This document shows, piece after piece, positions 28,792-36,917 of a stretch of DNA of 64,000 nt. Position numbers and translations under genes: made by a program. Under the pieces are notes generated by a model. That model did not search any database. It was not told the DNA's origin and worked only from the letters and a program-made list of their open reading frames with translations. The number at the start of each line of letters is the position of its first letter. The first letter of the stretch is position 1. This DNA comes from Acidovorax radicis N35 (GTDB lineage: Bacteria; Pseudomonadota; Gammaproteobacteria; Burkholderiales; Burkholderiaceae_C), in the NCBI RefSeq assembly GCF_000204195.1, contig NZ_AFBG01000021.1:558001-622000 (forward strand), in the 5' to 3' direction.

Positions 28792-28828
28792 TCGCCTTCT
28801 TCGCCCTTCGCTGAACGAACCGAACAGG

Positions 28829-28853
28829 CCCGTGGCGCGACAAGCGCCACGGG
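28829..28853 (+). promoter_or_regulatory. Intra-operon mRNA hairpin
   Basis: A perfect 9-bp stem CCCGTGGCG (28829-28837) and CGCCACGGG (28845-28853) with a 7-nt loop lies between the binding-protein and first permease genes. There is no T-tract, so it is not a strong terminator. A structure here could protect the upstream mRNA and yield more binding protein than membrane components. Confidence 0.6.
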
Positions 28854-28864
28854 GCATCCGCACC

Positions 28865-29539
28865 ATGCTGATTGCGCTTGATTTTTCTGCCGTGCTGTCC
28901 TCCTGGCCGTTGCTGGTGCGCGGCGTGGTCTGGACCATTGGGCTCACCATCGTGGGCACCGTGCTCGGACTGCTGCTGGGCACAGCCTGTGCCTGGGCGC
29001 GCGCCCGCAACCTGGGGCCGCGTGCGCTGCCGCTGCGCTGGGCCGTGGCCGCGTATGTGGAGCTGGTGCGCAACACACCCTTCATCGTGCAGCTGTTCTT
29101 CCTGTTCTTCGGCCTGCCGGCGCTGGGGCTCAAGCTTTCGCCCGAGGTGGCCTCCGTGCTGGCCATGGTGATCAACCTGGGCGCGTATTCAGCCGAGATC
29201 ATCCGCGCCGGCATCGAGGCTACGCCCCGTGGCCAGATCGAGGCCGCGCAGAGCCTGGCACTCACGCCGGGCCAGACCTTCCGGCGCGTGGTGCTGCCAC
29301 CCGCGCTGCTCAAGGTGTGGCCTGCGATGGTGAGCCAGATCATCATCGTGATGCTGGGCTCGGCCGTGTGTGGCCAGATCTCCACGCCCGAGCTGAGCTA
29401 CGCCGCCAACCTGATCTCCAGCAACACCTTCCGTGCGTTCGAGGCTTTCATCCTGGCCACGCTGGTGTACCTGGCGCTGTCGATGCTGACCCGCCGCCTG
29501 CTGATGTGGGTGGGGGCGCGTTTTCTGGTGGGGAGGTAA
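28865..29539 (+). CDS. Polar amino-acid ABC transporter permease 1
   Basis: This is an inner-membrane permease of the HisM/GlnP type, 224 residues, with about five hydrophobic helices. YVELVRNTPFIVQLFFLFFG is the family N-terminal block and GQIEAAQSLALTPGQTFRRVVLP is the EAA loop that contacts the ATPase. It starts at ATG 28865 after the intra-operon hairpin and is followed after 6 bp by the second permease gene. Confidence 0.92.
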   Translation: MLIALDFSAVLSSWPLLVRGVVWTIGLTIVGTVLGLLLGTACAWARARNLGPRALPLRWAVAAYVELVRNTPFIVQLFFLFFGLPALGLKLSPEVASVLAMVINLGAYSAEIIRAGIEATPRGQIEAAQSLALTPGQTFRRVVLPPALLKVWPAMVSQIIIVMLGSAVCGQISTPELSYAANLISSNTFRAFEAFILATLVYLALSMLTRRLLMWVGARFLVGR

Positions 29540-29545
29540 ATCGCC

Positions 29546-30199
29546 ATGGTTGACTTTTCTCTGTGGGACATCCTCCGCAACCTGCTGATGGCGGCGCGCT
29601 GGACGGTCAGTCTCTCGCTCATTGCTTTCATCGGCGGCGGTCTGGTGGGCTTGCTGCTGCTGGTGCTGCGCCTGTCCAAGGTGCGCGGCACCGAGCGGCT
29701 CATCGGTGCCTATGTGCAGGTGTTCCAGGGCACGCCGCTGCTCATGCAGCTGTTCCTCGCGTACTTCGGCATTGCGCTCTTTGGCATCAAGACATCGCCG
29801 TGGACGGCTGCGGCGTTTGCGCTCACGCTCTACACCAGCGCCTACCTCACCGAGATCTGGCGCGGCTGCGTAGCGTCCATTCCCAAGGGCCAGTGGGAGG
29901 CCGCGCAGAGTCTGGCGCTCAACTTCGGCGAGCAACTGCGCCACGTGGTGCTGCCCCAGGCGCTGCGCATTGCGGTGCCGCCCACGGTGGGCTTTCTGGT
30001 GCAGGTGATCAAGGGCACGGCGCTGGCGTCGGTGATCGGTTTTGTCGAGCTGACCAAGGCCGGCAGCATGATCTCCAACGCCACCTACCAGCCCTTTCTG
30101 GTCTACGCCTGCGTGGCCCTGCTGTACTTTGTTTTGTGCTTCCCGGTGAGTCTGGTGGCGCAGTCCCTTGAAAGGAAACTCCATGGCAACCGCAGTTGA
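29546..30199 (+). CDS. Polar amino-acid ABC transporter permease 2
   Basis: This is the second HisQ/GlnP-type permease, 217 residues. It has YVQVFQGTPLLMQLFLAYFG in the N-terminal part and the EAA loop GQWEAAQSLALNFGEQLRHVVLP. The two permeases would form the heterodimeric channel. Its 3' end overlaps the ATPase gene by 17 bp, indicating tight coupling. Confidence 0.92.
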   Translation: MVDFSLWDILRNLLMAARWTVSLSLIAFIGGGLVGLLLLVLRLSKVRGTERLIGAYVQVFQGTPLLMQLFLAYFGIALFGIKTSPWTAAAFALTLYTSAYLTEIWRGCVASIPKGQWEAAQSLALNFGEQLRHVVLPQALRIAVPPTVGFLVQVIKGTALASVIGFVELTKAGSMISNATYQPFLVYACVALLYFVLCFPVSLVAQSLERKLHGNRS

Positions 30200-30977
30200 T
30201 ACAACCCCGGCTCCTGCCCACGACGGCATCGTGGTGGGCGCACCGCCCATCGTAGACATCACGGCCCTGCGCAAGTCCTATGGCACGAACGAGGTGCTCA
30301 AGGGCATCGACCTCAAGGTGCAAAAGGGCGAGGTGATCGCCATCATCGGCAAAAGCGGCTCGGGCAAGAGCACGCTGCTGCGCTGCGTGAACGGGCTGGA
30401 GGTTTTTCAGGAGGGCGCCCTCAGCGTCAACGGCAAAAAGCTCATGCACGACAGCCCCACGGCCATGCGTGAGCTGCGCCAGCAGGTGGGCATGATTTTT
30501 CAGAGCTTCAACCTGTTTCCGCACCTTTCGGTGGGCCGCAACATCATGCTGGCCCCCACGCTGGTGAAGTCCCGCGATGCCGCCACGGCCGCAGCGCAGG
30601 CGCGCAAGCTGCTCGACCGCGTGGGCCTGGCAGAAAAGTTTGACGCCATGCCCGACCAGCTTTCAGGTGGGCAACAGCAGCGCGTGGCCATAGCGCGCGC
30701 CCTGGCCATGGAGCCCCAGGTGCTGCTGTGCGATGAGATTACCTCGGCGCTGGACCCTGAGCTGGTGGGTGAGGTGCTGCGCGTGGTGGAGTCCCTGGCC
30801 CTCGAAGGCATGACGCTGATGATGGTCACACACGAAATGGCCTTCGCCCGGAAGGTGAGCGACCGCGTGATCTTCATGCACCAGGGCCGCGTGCATGAAA
30901 CCGGTACGCCGGCCGAACTGTTTGGCAATCCCCAAACGGCGGAGCTGCAGCAGTTTCTGTCGTCGCTGCACGACTGA
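30183..30977 (+). CDS. Polar amino-acid ABC transporter ATP-binding protein
   Basis: This is the ATPase subunit, 264 residues, which drives import through the two permeases. Walker A is GKSGSGKST (about 56-64), the Q-loop is in [13 protein letters not shown], the ABC signature is [15 protein letters not shown] (about 160-174), Walker B is LLCDE, and the switch histidine is in VTHEMAFA. Start ATG 30183 follows AAAGGAAACT. It is the last gene of the GntR-headed operon. Confidence 0.95.
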   Translation: MATAVDTTPAPAHDGIVVGAPPIVDITALRKSYGTNEVLKGIDLKVQKGEVIAIIGKSGSGKSTLLRCVNGLEVFQEGALSVNGKKLMHDSPTAMRELRQQVGMIFQSFNLFPHLSVGRNIMLAPTLVKSRDAATAAAQARKLLDRVGLAEKFDAMPDQLSGGQQQRVAIARALAMEPQVLLCDEITSALDPELVGEVLRVVESLALEGMTLMMVTHEMAFARKVSDRVIFMHQGRVHETGTPAELFGNPQTAELQQFLSSLHD

Positions 30978-31004
30978 AAACGGAGCCCTGCGCGTTCAAC
31001 GTTC

Positions 31005-31046
31005 AAAAGCCCGCCTGCGGACTGGAAAGCTCCAGGGCAGGCGGGC
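31005..31046 (-). terminator. Hairpin between convergent genes, probable terminator
   Basis: A 10-bp perfect stem GCCCGCCTGC (31009-31018) and GCAGGCGGGC (31037-31046) encloses an inner CTGGA/TCCAG stem. On the minus strand it is followed by TTTT (31005-31008), so it should stop transcription from the EF-hand gene at 31132. It may also act on the ABC operon from the other side. Confidence 0.55.
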
Positions 31047-31131
31047 TCGCAGGCCCCAATGGCCCGCTACACCACAGAGGTCACCCAAAGGCTGGCACCA
31101 ATGCCAGGCCAGGGGTCCCCACTCAAAATGC

Positions 31132-31494
31132 TCAGGACAGCAGACCCTTCTCGAATTCTGCGGGCGACAGCGATCCGCTCTGGTCGACATCCAGTTCCTT
31201 GAAACGCTGGCTGATGGCGGGCAGCTGGGCTGCTTCCTTCTCGGTCAGCTTGCCATCCTTGTCGGCGTCGGCGCGGTTGAATGCCGTGGTGGCCGCCATG
31301 GAAGGGTTGCCGGTGCCAGGGCCATACGAATATTTGGAGTCCGCCTGGGGCGCTGTCCTGCTGGCGGGGGCGGGCTGGGGCGAAGCCGAAGTGGTCTGTG
31401 CTTGCAATGCGCCCGCACCGCCCAGGGAGATGGCGGCGAAAAGCATCACGCTGCGCGTGTCGAACGAATAGGTGCGTCGTTGCAGTGCTTTCAT
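31132..31494 (-). CDS. Exported EF-hand protein
   Basis: This is a small secreted protein of 120 residues. The leader runs to about residue 33 (LFAAISLGGAGALQAQ), followed by a Ser/Pro/Ala linker. Two EF-hand loops are present, DADKDGKLTEKE (about 75-86) and DVDQSGSLSPAEF (about 101-113), both with the acidic and glycine positions needed to bind calcium. It probably binds Ca2+ in the periplasm. It is divergent from another EF-hand protein at 31799. Confidence 0.85.
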   Translation of the reverse strand: MKALQRRTYSFDTRSVMLFAAISLGGAGALQAQTTSASPQPAPASRTAPQADSKYSYGPGTGNPSMAATTAFNRADADKDGKLTEKEAAQLPAISQRFKELDVDQSGSLSPAEFEKGLLS

Positions 31495-31798
31495 GGAAGC
31501 TAAGCTCCTTCGAAGTTGAACAGGGTTTCATTGCACCGCAGCACGCCTGCTAAGGCCAGCACTCTTGCCTGCTGTTGCCCGGGCCAACATTTGCCAGCGT
31601 GGTGTAACCACCCGCAGCCCTTTTGTGTCGCAACCTTGCGCCGATGTACCAAAAAGTTGTGGCCGCTGATGGGGCTTGCTGGATGACTGGCATGCCGGGG
31701 CATGTCCTACACGGCCCGGGTTGCTTCCCTCAAAACAATGGCCTTCTGCATCCTCCGCTGGATGGATGTTGTTCATTGTTTATCCCAAGGAGCCTTCC
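31495..31798. other. Promoter region between two divergent EF-hand genes
   Basis: These 304 bp hold the promoters of both EF-hand genes. AAGGAG at 31786-31791 is the ribosome site of the right-hand gene. Nothing in it looks like a gene, and I saw no convincing shared operator. Confidence 0.5.
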
Positions 31799-32239
31799 AT
31801 GAAAAAGCAAACCGTTGTTGCCGCCCTCGTTGCCCTGGCCTGCACTGCCGCCCTCGCCCAGGCGCCGGCTGGCAACACAGCGCGCCCGCCCTCTGAAGTG
31901 AGCCCTTCAGCTTCTGGTGGCGCTGCTGCGAGCAATGCCCAAAACAAGGTCGACCAGCGTGCCAGCCAGAGCACGGCCGCGCCCGCCGACCCCGCCAAGG
32001 GCGATGGCCGTGGTGCCCCGGTGGCCGAAATCAACCCCAGTGCTTCCGGTGGCAAGGCTGCAGCCAAGGCAGACACACGCACCAATGCACGCCTGATGGA
32101 TTCCAACGGCGATGGCACCGTGTCGCGCCAGGAATGGGACACCTACCACGCCAATGCGTGGAACAACATGAAGCCTTCCAACGCAGGTGTCTCCACTGCA
32201 GACGTCGACAAGCTCAACCGCACGACGGCCACTCACTGA
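31799..32239 (+). CDS. Exported EF-hand protein with internal repeat
   Basis: This is a secreted protein of 146 residues. Residues 1-21 form a signal peptide ending AALAQA. Two copies of a motif ending NPSASGGKAAA / SPSASGGAAAS occur (about 35-46 and 79-90), so the middle is an internal duplication. One EF-hand loop, DSNGDGTVSRQEW, lies near residue 102. The role is unknown; calcium binding outside the inner membrane is likely. The ribosome site AAGGAG precedes ATG 31799 and a strong terminator follows the stop. Confidence 0.85.
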   Translation: MKKQTVVAALVALACTAALAQAPAGNTARPPSEVSPSASGGAAASNAQNKVDQRASQSTAAPADPAKGDGRGAPVAEINPSASGGKAAAKADTRTNARLMDSNGDGTVSRQEWDTYHANAWNNMKPSNAGVSTADVDKLNRTTATH

Positions 32240-32291
32240 CGCAGCGCCAGGCAACTGAGGGACCCTTCCACTGCGCCATGGCGCAGCAGCG

Positions 32292-32322
32292 CCCCTTGCA
32301 TCGCGGGTGCAAGGGGTTTTTT
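32292..32322 (+). terminator. Rho-independent terminator
   Basis: The 9-bp stem CCCCTTGCA (32292-32300) and TGCAAGGGG (32308-32316) is followed by TTTTTT (32317-32322). It ends the EF-hand gene transcript. Confidence 0.9.
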
Positions 32323-32444
32323 CATGGGCAAGCGAGGGTCCGTGCGCCGACGGTGGGACGGCCGCCGCGTGGTAGCGGAAAATCAGGGAAGCTGCCCTTG
32401 TTCGCAGCGCTCCCTCCCCGCACTCTCCACCGACCAAGGCACCC

Positions 32445-33014
32445 ATGGGCAACCGACTCACACAGATCGCCACGCGCACCGGCGACGCCGGCACCACCGG
32501 CCTGGGCAACAACGAACGGGTCTCCAAAGACAACCTGCGCATCCACGCCCTCGGGGATGTGGATGAACTCAATTCCCACATCGGCCTGCTGCTGTGCGAG
32601 CGCTTGCCGGACGATGTGCGCAACCTGCTCGTCGAGGTGCAGCACCAGCTGTTCAACCTGGGGGGCGAGCTGTCGATCCCCGGATTTGAACTGCTCAAGC
32701 CGGAAGCGGTGCTGGCACTGGACGAAGCCCTGGCCCACCACAACGCCGCGTTGCCGCGCCTGCAGGAATTCATCCTGCCCGCGGGCACCCGCGCCGCGGC
32801 GCAGGCCCATGTCTGCCGCACCGTGGCGCGCCGCGCAGAGCGTGTGGTGGTGGCGCTGGGCAATGCGGAACCCATCCATGACGCGCCCCGGCAATACCTC
32901 AATCGCCTGTCCGACCTGATGTTCGTGCTGGCCCGCGTGCTCAACCGCATGGATGGCGGCGATGACGTGTACTGGAAAAGCGAGCGCCTGGCGCAGCAAA
33001 ATGCTACTGAATAG
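32445..33014 (+). CDS. PduO-type ATP:cob(I)alamin adenosyltransferase
   Basis: This enzyme of 189 residues transfers adenosyl from ATP to cob(I)alamin to give coenzyme B12. The N-terminal ATP-binding segment TRTGDAGTTGLGNNERVSKD and GDVDELNSHIGLL are diagnostic, as is the later RTVARRAERVVVAL with the conserved Arg. The stop codon and last residues (QQNATE) are supplied by the start of AGCGCTT-type repeat copy 3, which abuts the coding end. No B12 biosynthesis genes are nearby, which suggests a salvage role. Confidence 0.93.
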   Translation: MGNRLTQIATRTGDAGTTGLGNNERVSKDNLRIHALGDVDELNSHIGLLLCERLPDDVRNLLVEVQHQLFNLGGELSIPGFELLKPEAVLALDEALAHHNAALPRLQEFILPAGTRAAAQAHVCRTVARRAERVVVALGNAEPIHDAPRQYLNRLSDLMFVLARVLNRMDGGDDVYWKSERLAQQNATE

Positions 33015-33062
33015 ATAGCTGATTGCGCTTGTCCAGTAAGCGCTAGAGGGTGATTTTGCTAG
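33000..33062. repeat. AGCGCTT-type dispersed repeat, copy 3
   Basis: Contains GCGCTTGTCCAGTAAGCGC as its main stem and begins at the last codons of the adenosyltransferase gene. It may act as a terminator-like element. Confidence 0.75.
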
Positions 33063-33129
33063 TAATCTGACCCTTGCCTTTGCAACTGGCGCTGCCCAAG
33101 CCAGGGCAACCGAGCAAGGGCCGCCCCGC

Positions 33130-33205
33130 AGAGAGGGCTGCGTCCCCCTTCCCGAATCGCGCAGCGATTCAAGAGAAGGGGGAAGGCGCGCAGCGCCTCA
33201 GGGGG
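33130..33205. repeat. Palindromic intergenic repeat
   Basis: CCCCCTTC and GAAGGGGG flank an inner stem AATCGC/GCGATT, followed by GCGCAGCGCCTCAGGGGG. This hairpin-rich sequence fills the space between two convergent genes. A related sequence, CCTGAGGC...GCCTCAGG, occurs at 33749-33779. Confidence 0.5.
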
Positions 33206-33212
33206 ATGCACC

Positions 33213-33635
33213 CTACCTCGGTGCGAGGATCGCCATGGTCAGCCGCGACACGCAGGTCAACTCGCCTGCCTCGTTGACCATGTCGATGTGCCACACATGC
33301 GTGGTGCGCCCGATGTGGATGGGCCGCGCAGTGGCCGTTACCCAGCCGCTGGTGGCAGAGCGCAGGTGGTTGGCGTTGATGTCCAGGCCCACGGCGTTGT
33401 GCCCCTCGGGGCTGGCGTAGTAGGCGCCCACCGAGCCCAGCGACTCGGCCAGCACCACGCTCACGCCGCCATGCAGCAGCCCGAACGGTTGTTTGGTGCG
33501 CTGGTCCACCGGCACGCGGCCGCGCAGAAAGTCGTCACCCAGCTCGATGATCTCGATGCCCAGGTGAGAGGCAGCGGTGTTGTGGTGGTCGGCGTTGAGT
33601 CGAGCCAGGTCGACAGGCTTTTTCCAGATGGGCAT
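33213..33635 (-). CDS. YdiI-like hotdog-fold acyl-CoA thioesterase
   Basis: This thioesterase of about 140 residues closely resembles E. coli YdiI/MenI and PaaI-type hotdog enzymes. The motif RTKQPFGLLHGGVSVVLAESLGS carries the catalytic Glu64 region, quoted here in its conserved core only. The substrate is an acyl-CoA; aryl-CoA or 1,4-dihydroxy-2-naphthoyl-CoA are the options known for relatives. I start at ATG 33635 (MPIWKKPVDLARLN) as in the family; ATG 33680 would add 15 residues. Confidence 0.88.
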   Translation of the reverse strand: MPIWKKPVDLARLNADHHNTAASHLGIEIIELGDDFLRGRVPVDQRTKQPFGLLHGGVSVVLAESLGSVGAYYASPEGHNAVGLDINANHLRSATSGWVTATARPIHIGRTTHVWHIDMVNEAGELTCVSRLTMAILAPR

Positions 33636-33748
33636 GGTGGCTTCGGTCAGCAGTGGGAAGAAACCACCCATTGTGCCCATAGCGTCTGCGCCGCTGTTAT
33701 CGACGCCGTCCGGCCCAGCGCCACCGTGGAACTGGCTTCGCCAGGTCG

Positions 33749-33779
33749 CCTGAGGCCTCCCCCTTGGGGGCGCCTCAGG
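33749..33779 (-). terminator. Hairpin just after the LivK-like gene
   Basis: The stems CCTGAGGC (33749-33756) and GCCTCAGG (33772-33779) enclose CCCCC/GGGGG. It sits 3 bp past the stop of the leftward binding-protein gene. There is no T-tract, so termination is likely but not certain. Confidence 0.5.
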
Positions 33780-33782
33780 AGG

Positions 33783-34934
33783 TTACCCGACGAGTTTGCC
33801 GTTGGCACCCATCACGCCCAGGTCCAGGAAGCGCGAGCCCACATAGGGTGCGCCGCCGGCATAGTCGATGGACAGGCCACCCAGGTCGTTGCTGCGGATG
33901 CCGGCCAGCGCGGTGCGCAGCTTGGCGCGTGTCAGGTCTCGGCCCGCGCGGTCCAGGCCCTCGGTCAGCACGCGGGCATTCACATAGCCTTCAAAGCTGC
34001 GGGCCGAGAATTCCTGGAACCCCAGCGCCCGCATGGCTTTCTGGTAGTCGCGCACCACGGCCACGCTGGTGCGGCCTGCGTCGGGCAGCACCATCGACAG
34101 CGCAATGCCCGATGCCTTGCCACCCAGTTGGCGCAGGTTGTCGCCCGACAGGGCCACGCTGGTAGCGGCCAGCGGCGTGCTGGGCGAGACTTTCTTGAAC
34201 TCATTGACCAGCGTGGCGGTGATGTCGCCTGCCGTGCCCAGCAGCACGGCATTGGGCTTGGCGGCCACGGCCTTGCCCACCACGTCGGCCACCTGCGCGC
34301 CCTGGGCGTCAAGCTTGAAAGCCTTGGGCGTGGGCTGCTTGGCCGCTGCCATGGCTTTGTTCACGTCGGCCAGAAACTCGCGGCCAAACGCTGTGTCCTG
34401 GTACACGATGGCCAGGTCGGTGATGCCCATGGACACCAGCTTTTGCGCCAGGCGCTGGGCTTCGTCGGTGTAGCTGGCGCGCACGTGGAACACCGAGCGG
34501 TACTCGGCCTTGCGCAGCGAGGTGGCACCGCTTTGTGGTGCCACGTAAGGGATCTGCGCTTCGTCCACCAGCGGCAGGATGCGCTGGTTGTTGGCCGTGC
34601 CCATGCACGAGATCAGCGAGACCACGTTGGCGTCGGCAATCAGCTTGCGCGCGTTGTCTTCGGAGCGGGCGGCGTCGTAGCCGTCGTCCAGCGCCAGCAG
34701 CTTGATCTCGCGGCCATGGATGTTGCGTGCATTGGCGTGGGCGATGCCCGCATCCAGCCCCTGCTTGAGCTCCTTGCCCAGGCTGGCGAGCGCGCCGGTC
34801 AGTCCGATGGAGCAGCCGATGGTCACGCTCTTGGCGTCCATGGGGTCTTGCACGCCCACGGCGCGCGACGACGTGGCAAGCAGCAGGCCGGTGCTGGCGG
34901 CGACAAGGGATTGGGTGAACTGACGGCGTTGCAT
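33783..34934 (-). CDS. Branched-chain amino-acid type (LivK-like) ABC binding protein, orphan
   Basis: This is a periplasmic binding protein of 383 residues (Peripla_BP_6). The leader is about 1-31, with twin arginines in MQRRQFTQSL. The mature region begins with a TIGCSIGLTGALASLGKELK segment typical of LivJ/LivK/UrtA-like proteins, then ISCMGTANNQRILPLVDEAQIP and a GTAGDITATLVNEFKK block. No livHMGF genes are nearby. The ligand is unknown; relatives bind amino acids, amides or aromatic acids. I start at ATG 34934; an upstream in-frame start adds a charged stretch. Confidence 0.88.
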   Translation of the reverse strand: MQRRQFTQSLVAASTGLLLATSSRAVGVQDPMDAKSVTIGCSIGLTGALASLGKELKQGLDAGIAHANARNIHGREIKLLALDDGYDAARSEDNARKLIADANVVSLISCMGTANNQRILPLVDEAQIPYVAPQSGATSLRKAEYRSVFHVRASYTDEAQRLAQKLVSMGITDLAIVYQDTAFGREFLADVNKAMAAAKQPTPKAFKLDAQGAQVADVVGKAVAAKPNAVLLGTAGDITATLVNEFKKVSPSTPLAATSVALSGDNLRQLGGKASGIALSMVLPDAGRTSVAVVRDYQKAMRALGFQEFSARSFEGYVNARVLTEGLDRAGRDLTRAKLRTALAGIRSNDLGGLSIDYAGGAPYVGSRFLDLGVMGANGKLVG

Positions 34935-34954
34935 GGTGAGGAAAACTCGCAGAC

Positions 34955-34986
34955 AAAAAAACACAACCAGCCCCGGCGGGGCTGGT
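34955..34986 (-). terminator. Rho-independent terminator for the CoA-transferase gene
   Basis: Read leftward, the 9-bp stem ACCAGCCCC/GGGGCTGGT (34966-34974 and 34978-34986) is followed by a run of seven T (34955-34961 on the minus strand). It ends the transcript of the gene at 35126-36655. Confidence 0.88.
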
Positions 34987-35125
34987 GTTGCAGGGAAAAC
35001 TGGGGGGTGAAGGGGTCGAGCGACCTAGGGTTAACCCTTATTTTAGCCGGAGATCTGTGGCAACCCGCTGTAGTCCCTGTCCCGGGCCAGGGAATCGGCG
35101 CGCCCTCGGTGCGGGTGCCCGGTGT

Positions 35126-36655
35126 TCAGGTGGAAGGGGCTTGCCGCATGTTGCCGGTCTCCACATACCGCTGGTGCCACGACAGCGCCTCGTCCAGCAG
35201 GTGGGGTGTGTGCTGGCCCAGGGCGCCCCGCTTGGCGCGGGCCACGTAGTCGTGCAGGGCAGGGCGGAAGTCCGGGTGGGCGCAGCGGTCGATGATGAGC
35301 TCGGCCCGCTGCGTGGGCGAGTGGCCGCGCAGGTCGGCCAGGCCCTGTTCGGTGACGAGGATCTGCACGTCGTGCTCGGTGTGGTCCACGTGCGAGGCCA
35401 TGGGCACGATGCACGAGATGCTGCCGTTCTTGGCCAGCGACGGTGTCATGAAGATCGACAGGTAGGCGTTGCGCGCAAAGTCGCCCGAGCCGCCGATGCC
35501 GTTCATGATGGCCGAGCCCATGATGTGGGTGGAGTTCACGTTGCCGTAGATGTCGGCCTCGATCATGCCGTTCATCGCGATCAGGCCCATGCGGCGGATC
35601 AACTCGGGGTGGTTGCTGATCTCCTGCGGGCGCAGCACGATGCGCTGCTTGTAGAAGTCGATGCGCTCGTTGAAATCCTGCATCGCCGCCGGGCTCAACG
35701 ACAGGGCGGTGGCCGAGGCGCTGGCCAGTGTGCCCGAGCGCAGCATGTCCAGCATGCCGTCCTGCAGCACCTCGGTGTAGGCCGTGAGGTTCTCGAACGG
35801 CCCGTGGTTCAACCCCGCCAGCACCGCGTTGGCGATGTTGCCCACGCCCGACTGCAGTGGCAGCAGGTCCTTGGGCAGGCGGCCCTTCTTCACCTCGTGC
35901 TGCAGGAACTCGATGATGTGGCCCGCGATGCGGTTCGAGGTGTCGTCGGGTGCGGCGTAGACCGAGTTGCGGTCGGGCTGGTTGGTTACCACCACGGCGA
36001 TCACCTTGGACGGGTCGCAGCGCAGGTAGGGCTCGCCAATGCGCTCGTCGGGCCGCGTCATGGGGATGGGCTTGCGGTGTGGCGGCACGTCGGTGCCGTA
36101 GTAGATGTCGTGCATGCCTTCGAGCTGCGGGTGGTGCCAGGCATTCACTTCCAGGATCACCTTGTCGGCCTGGTCCAGCCAGGTCTTGTTGTTGCCCACC
36201 GACGACGAGGGGATCAGCCGCCCGTCGGGCAACACGCCCGCCACCTCGACCACCGCCACGTCGAGCTTGCCCAGGAAGCCAAACCACACGAACTGCGCCA
36301 CGTGCGACAGGTGGATGTCCACATACTGCATCTGCCCCGCATTGATCTGGCGGCGCACCGTGGGGTCGGACTGGTAGGGCAGGCGCATCTCGATGCCGTC
36401 CACCTGGGCCAGCGCGCCGTCCAGCTCGGGGGCGGTGGACGCCCCGGTCCACAGGCCGATCTTGAAGCCATGGCCCTGCGCGTTCAGGCTCTCGATGCGG
36501 CGGGCCAGCGCGCCCGGCACCGCCTTGGGGTAGCCCGCGCCGGTAAAGCCGCTCATGCCCACATGGGCACCGGCGGGGATCAGGGCGGCCGCTTCATCGG
36601 CGGACATGGTGCGGGATAGAAAGTCCGGGTACAACACCCGATCGGCCAAAGTCAT
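35126..36655 (-). CDS. Acetyl-CoA hydrolase / succinyl-CoA:acetate CoA-transferase family
   Basis: This enzyme of 509 residues has the class I CoA-transferase fold. The N-terminal GMSGFTGAGYPKAVP binds CoA, and a late LVTEQGLADLRGHSP carries the catalytic glutamate (E in TEQG, about residue 434). In aerobic proteobacteria such proteins interconvert succinyl-CoA, propionyl-CoA or acetyl-CoA with free acids. True hydrolase versus transferase cannot be decided from sequence. The start ATG 36655 has GGAGCACG upstream. A strong terminator follows. Confidence 0.9.
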   Translation of the reverse strand: MTLADRVLYPDFLSRTMSADEAAALIPAGAHVGMSGFTGAGYPKAVPGALARRIESLNAQGHGFKIGLWTGASTAPELDGALAQVDGIEMRLPYQSDPTVRRQINAGQMQYVDIHLSHVAQFVWFGFLGKLDVAVVEVAGVLPDGRLIPSSSVGNNKTWLDQADKVILEVNAWHHPQLEGMHDIYYGTDVPPHRKPIPMTRPDERIGEPYLRCDPSKVIAVVVTNQPDRNSVYAAPDDTSNRIAGHIIEFLQHEVKKGRLPKDLLPLQSGVGNIANAVLAGLNHGPFENLTAYTEVLQDGMLDMLRSGTLASASATALSLSPAAMQDFNERIDFYKQRIVLRPQEISNHPELIRRMGLIAMNGMIEADIYGNVNSTHIMGSAIMNGIGGSGDFARNAYLSIFMTPSLAKNGSISCIVPMASHVDHTEHDVQILVTEQGLADLRGHSPTQRAELIIDRCAHPDFRPALHDYVARAKRGALGQHTPHLLDEALSWHQRYVETGNMRQAPST

Positions 36656-36917
36656 GAACGTGCTCCGTGGGGGGATCGGCAAACAGGTGCGGAGAAACGG
36701 CTGCGCCCGGTGCGCGGGGTGCCTCATTGCACTGCCCACTGTCTGCAAAGACGCTGATCGTAGCAAGCGAGCATGCCGAAATGCGGGTTTACCCTGATTT
36801 TGATGCCGACCGGTCCCTGGCCACCGTGCCCGCGCTGGCTGCCGATGGCCGGGCAGGGCGGTTAGCATCTGCGGCACCGGCCACCGCTGAGCCGCCGGCC
36901 TTTTTTATCGACCACCC

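Noticed and set aside
33288..35249. Plus-strand open frame opposite the thioesterase and LivK-like genes
   Set aside because: Antisense to two clear families; composition typical of a shadow.
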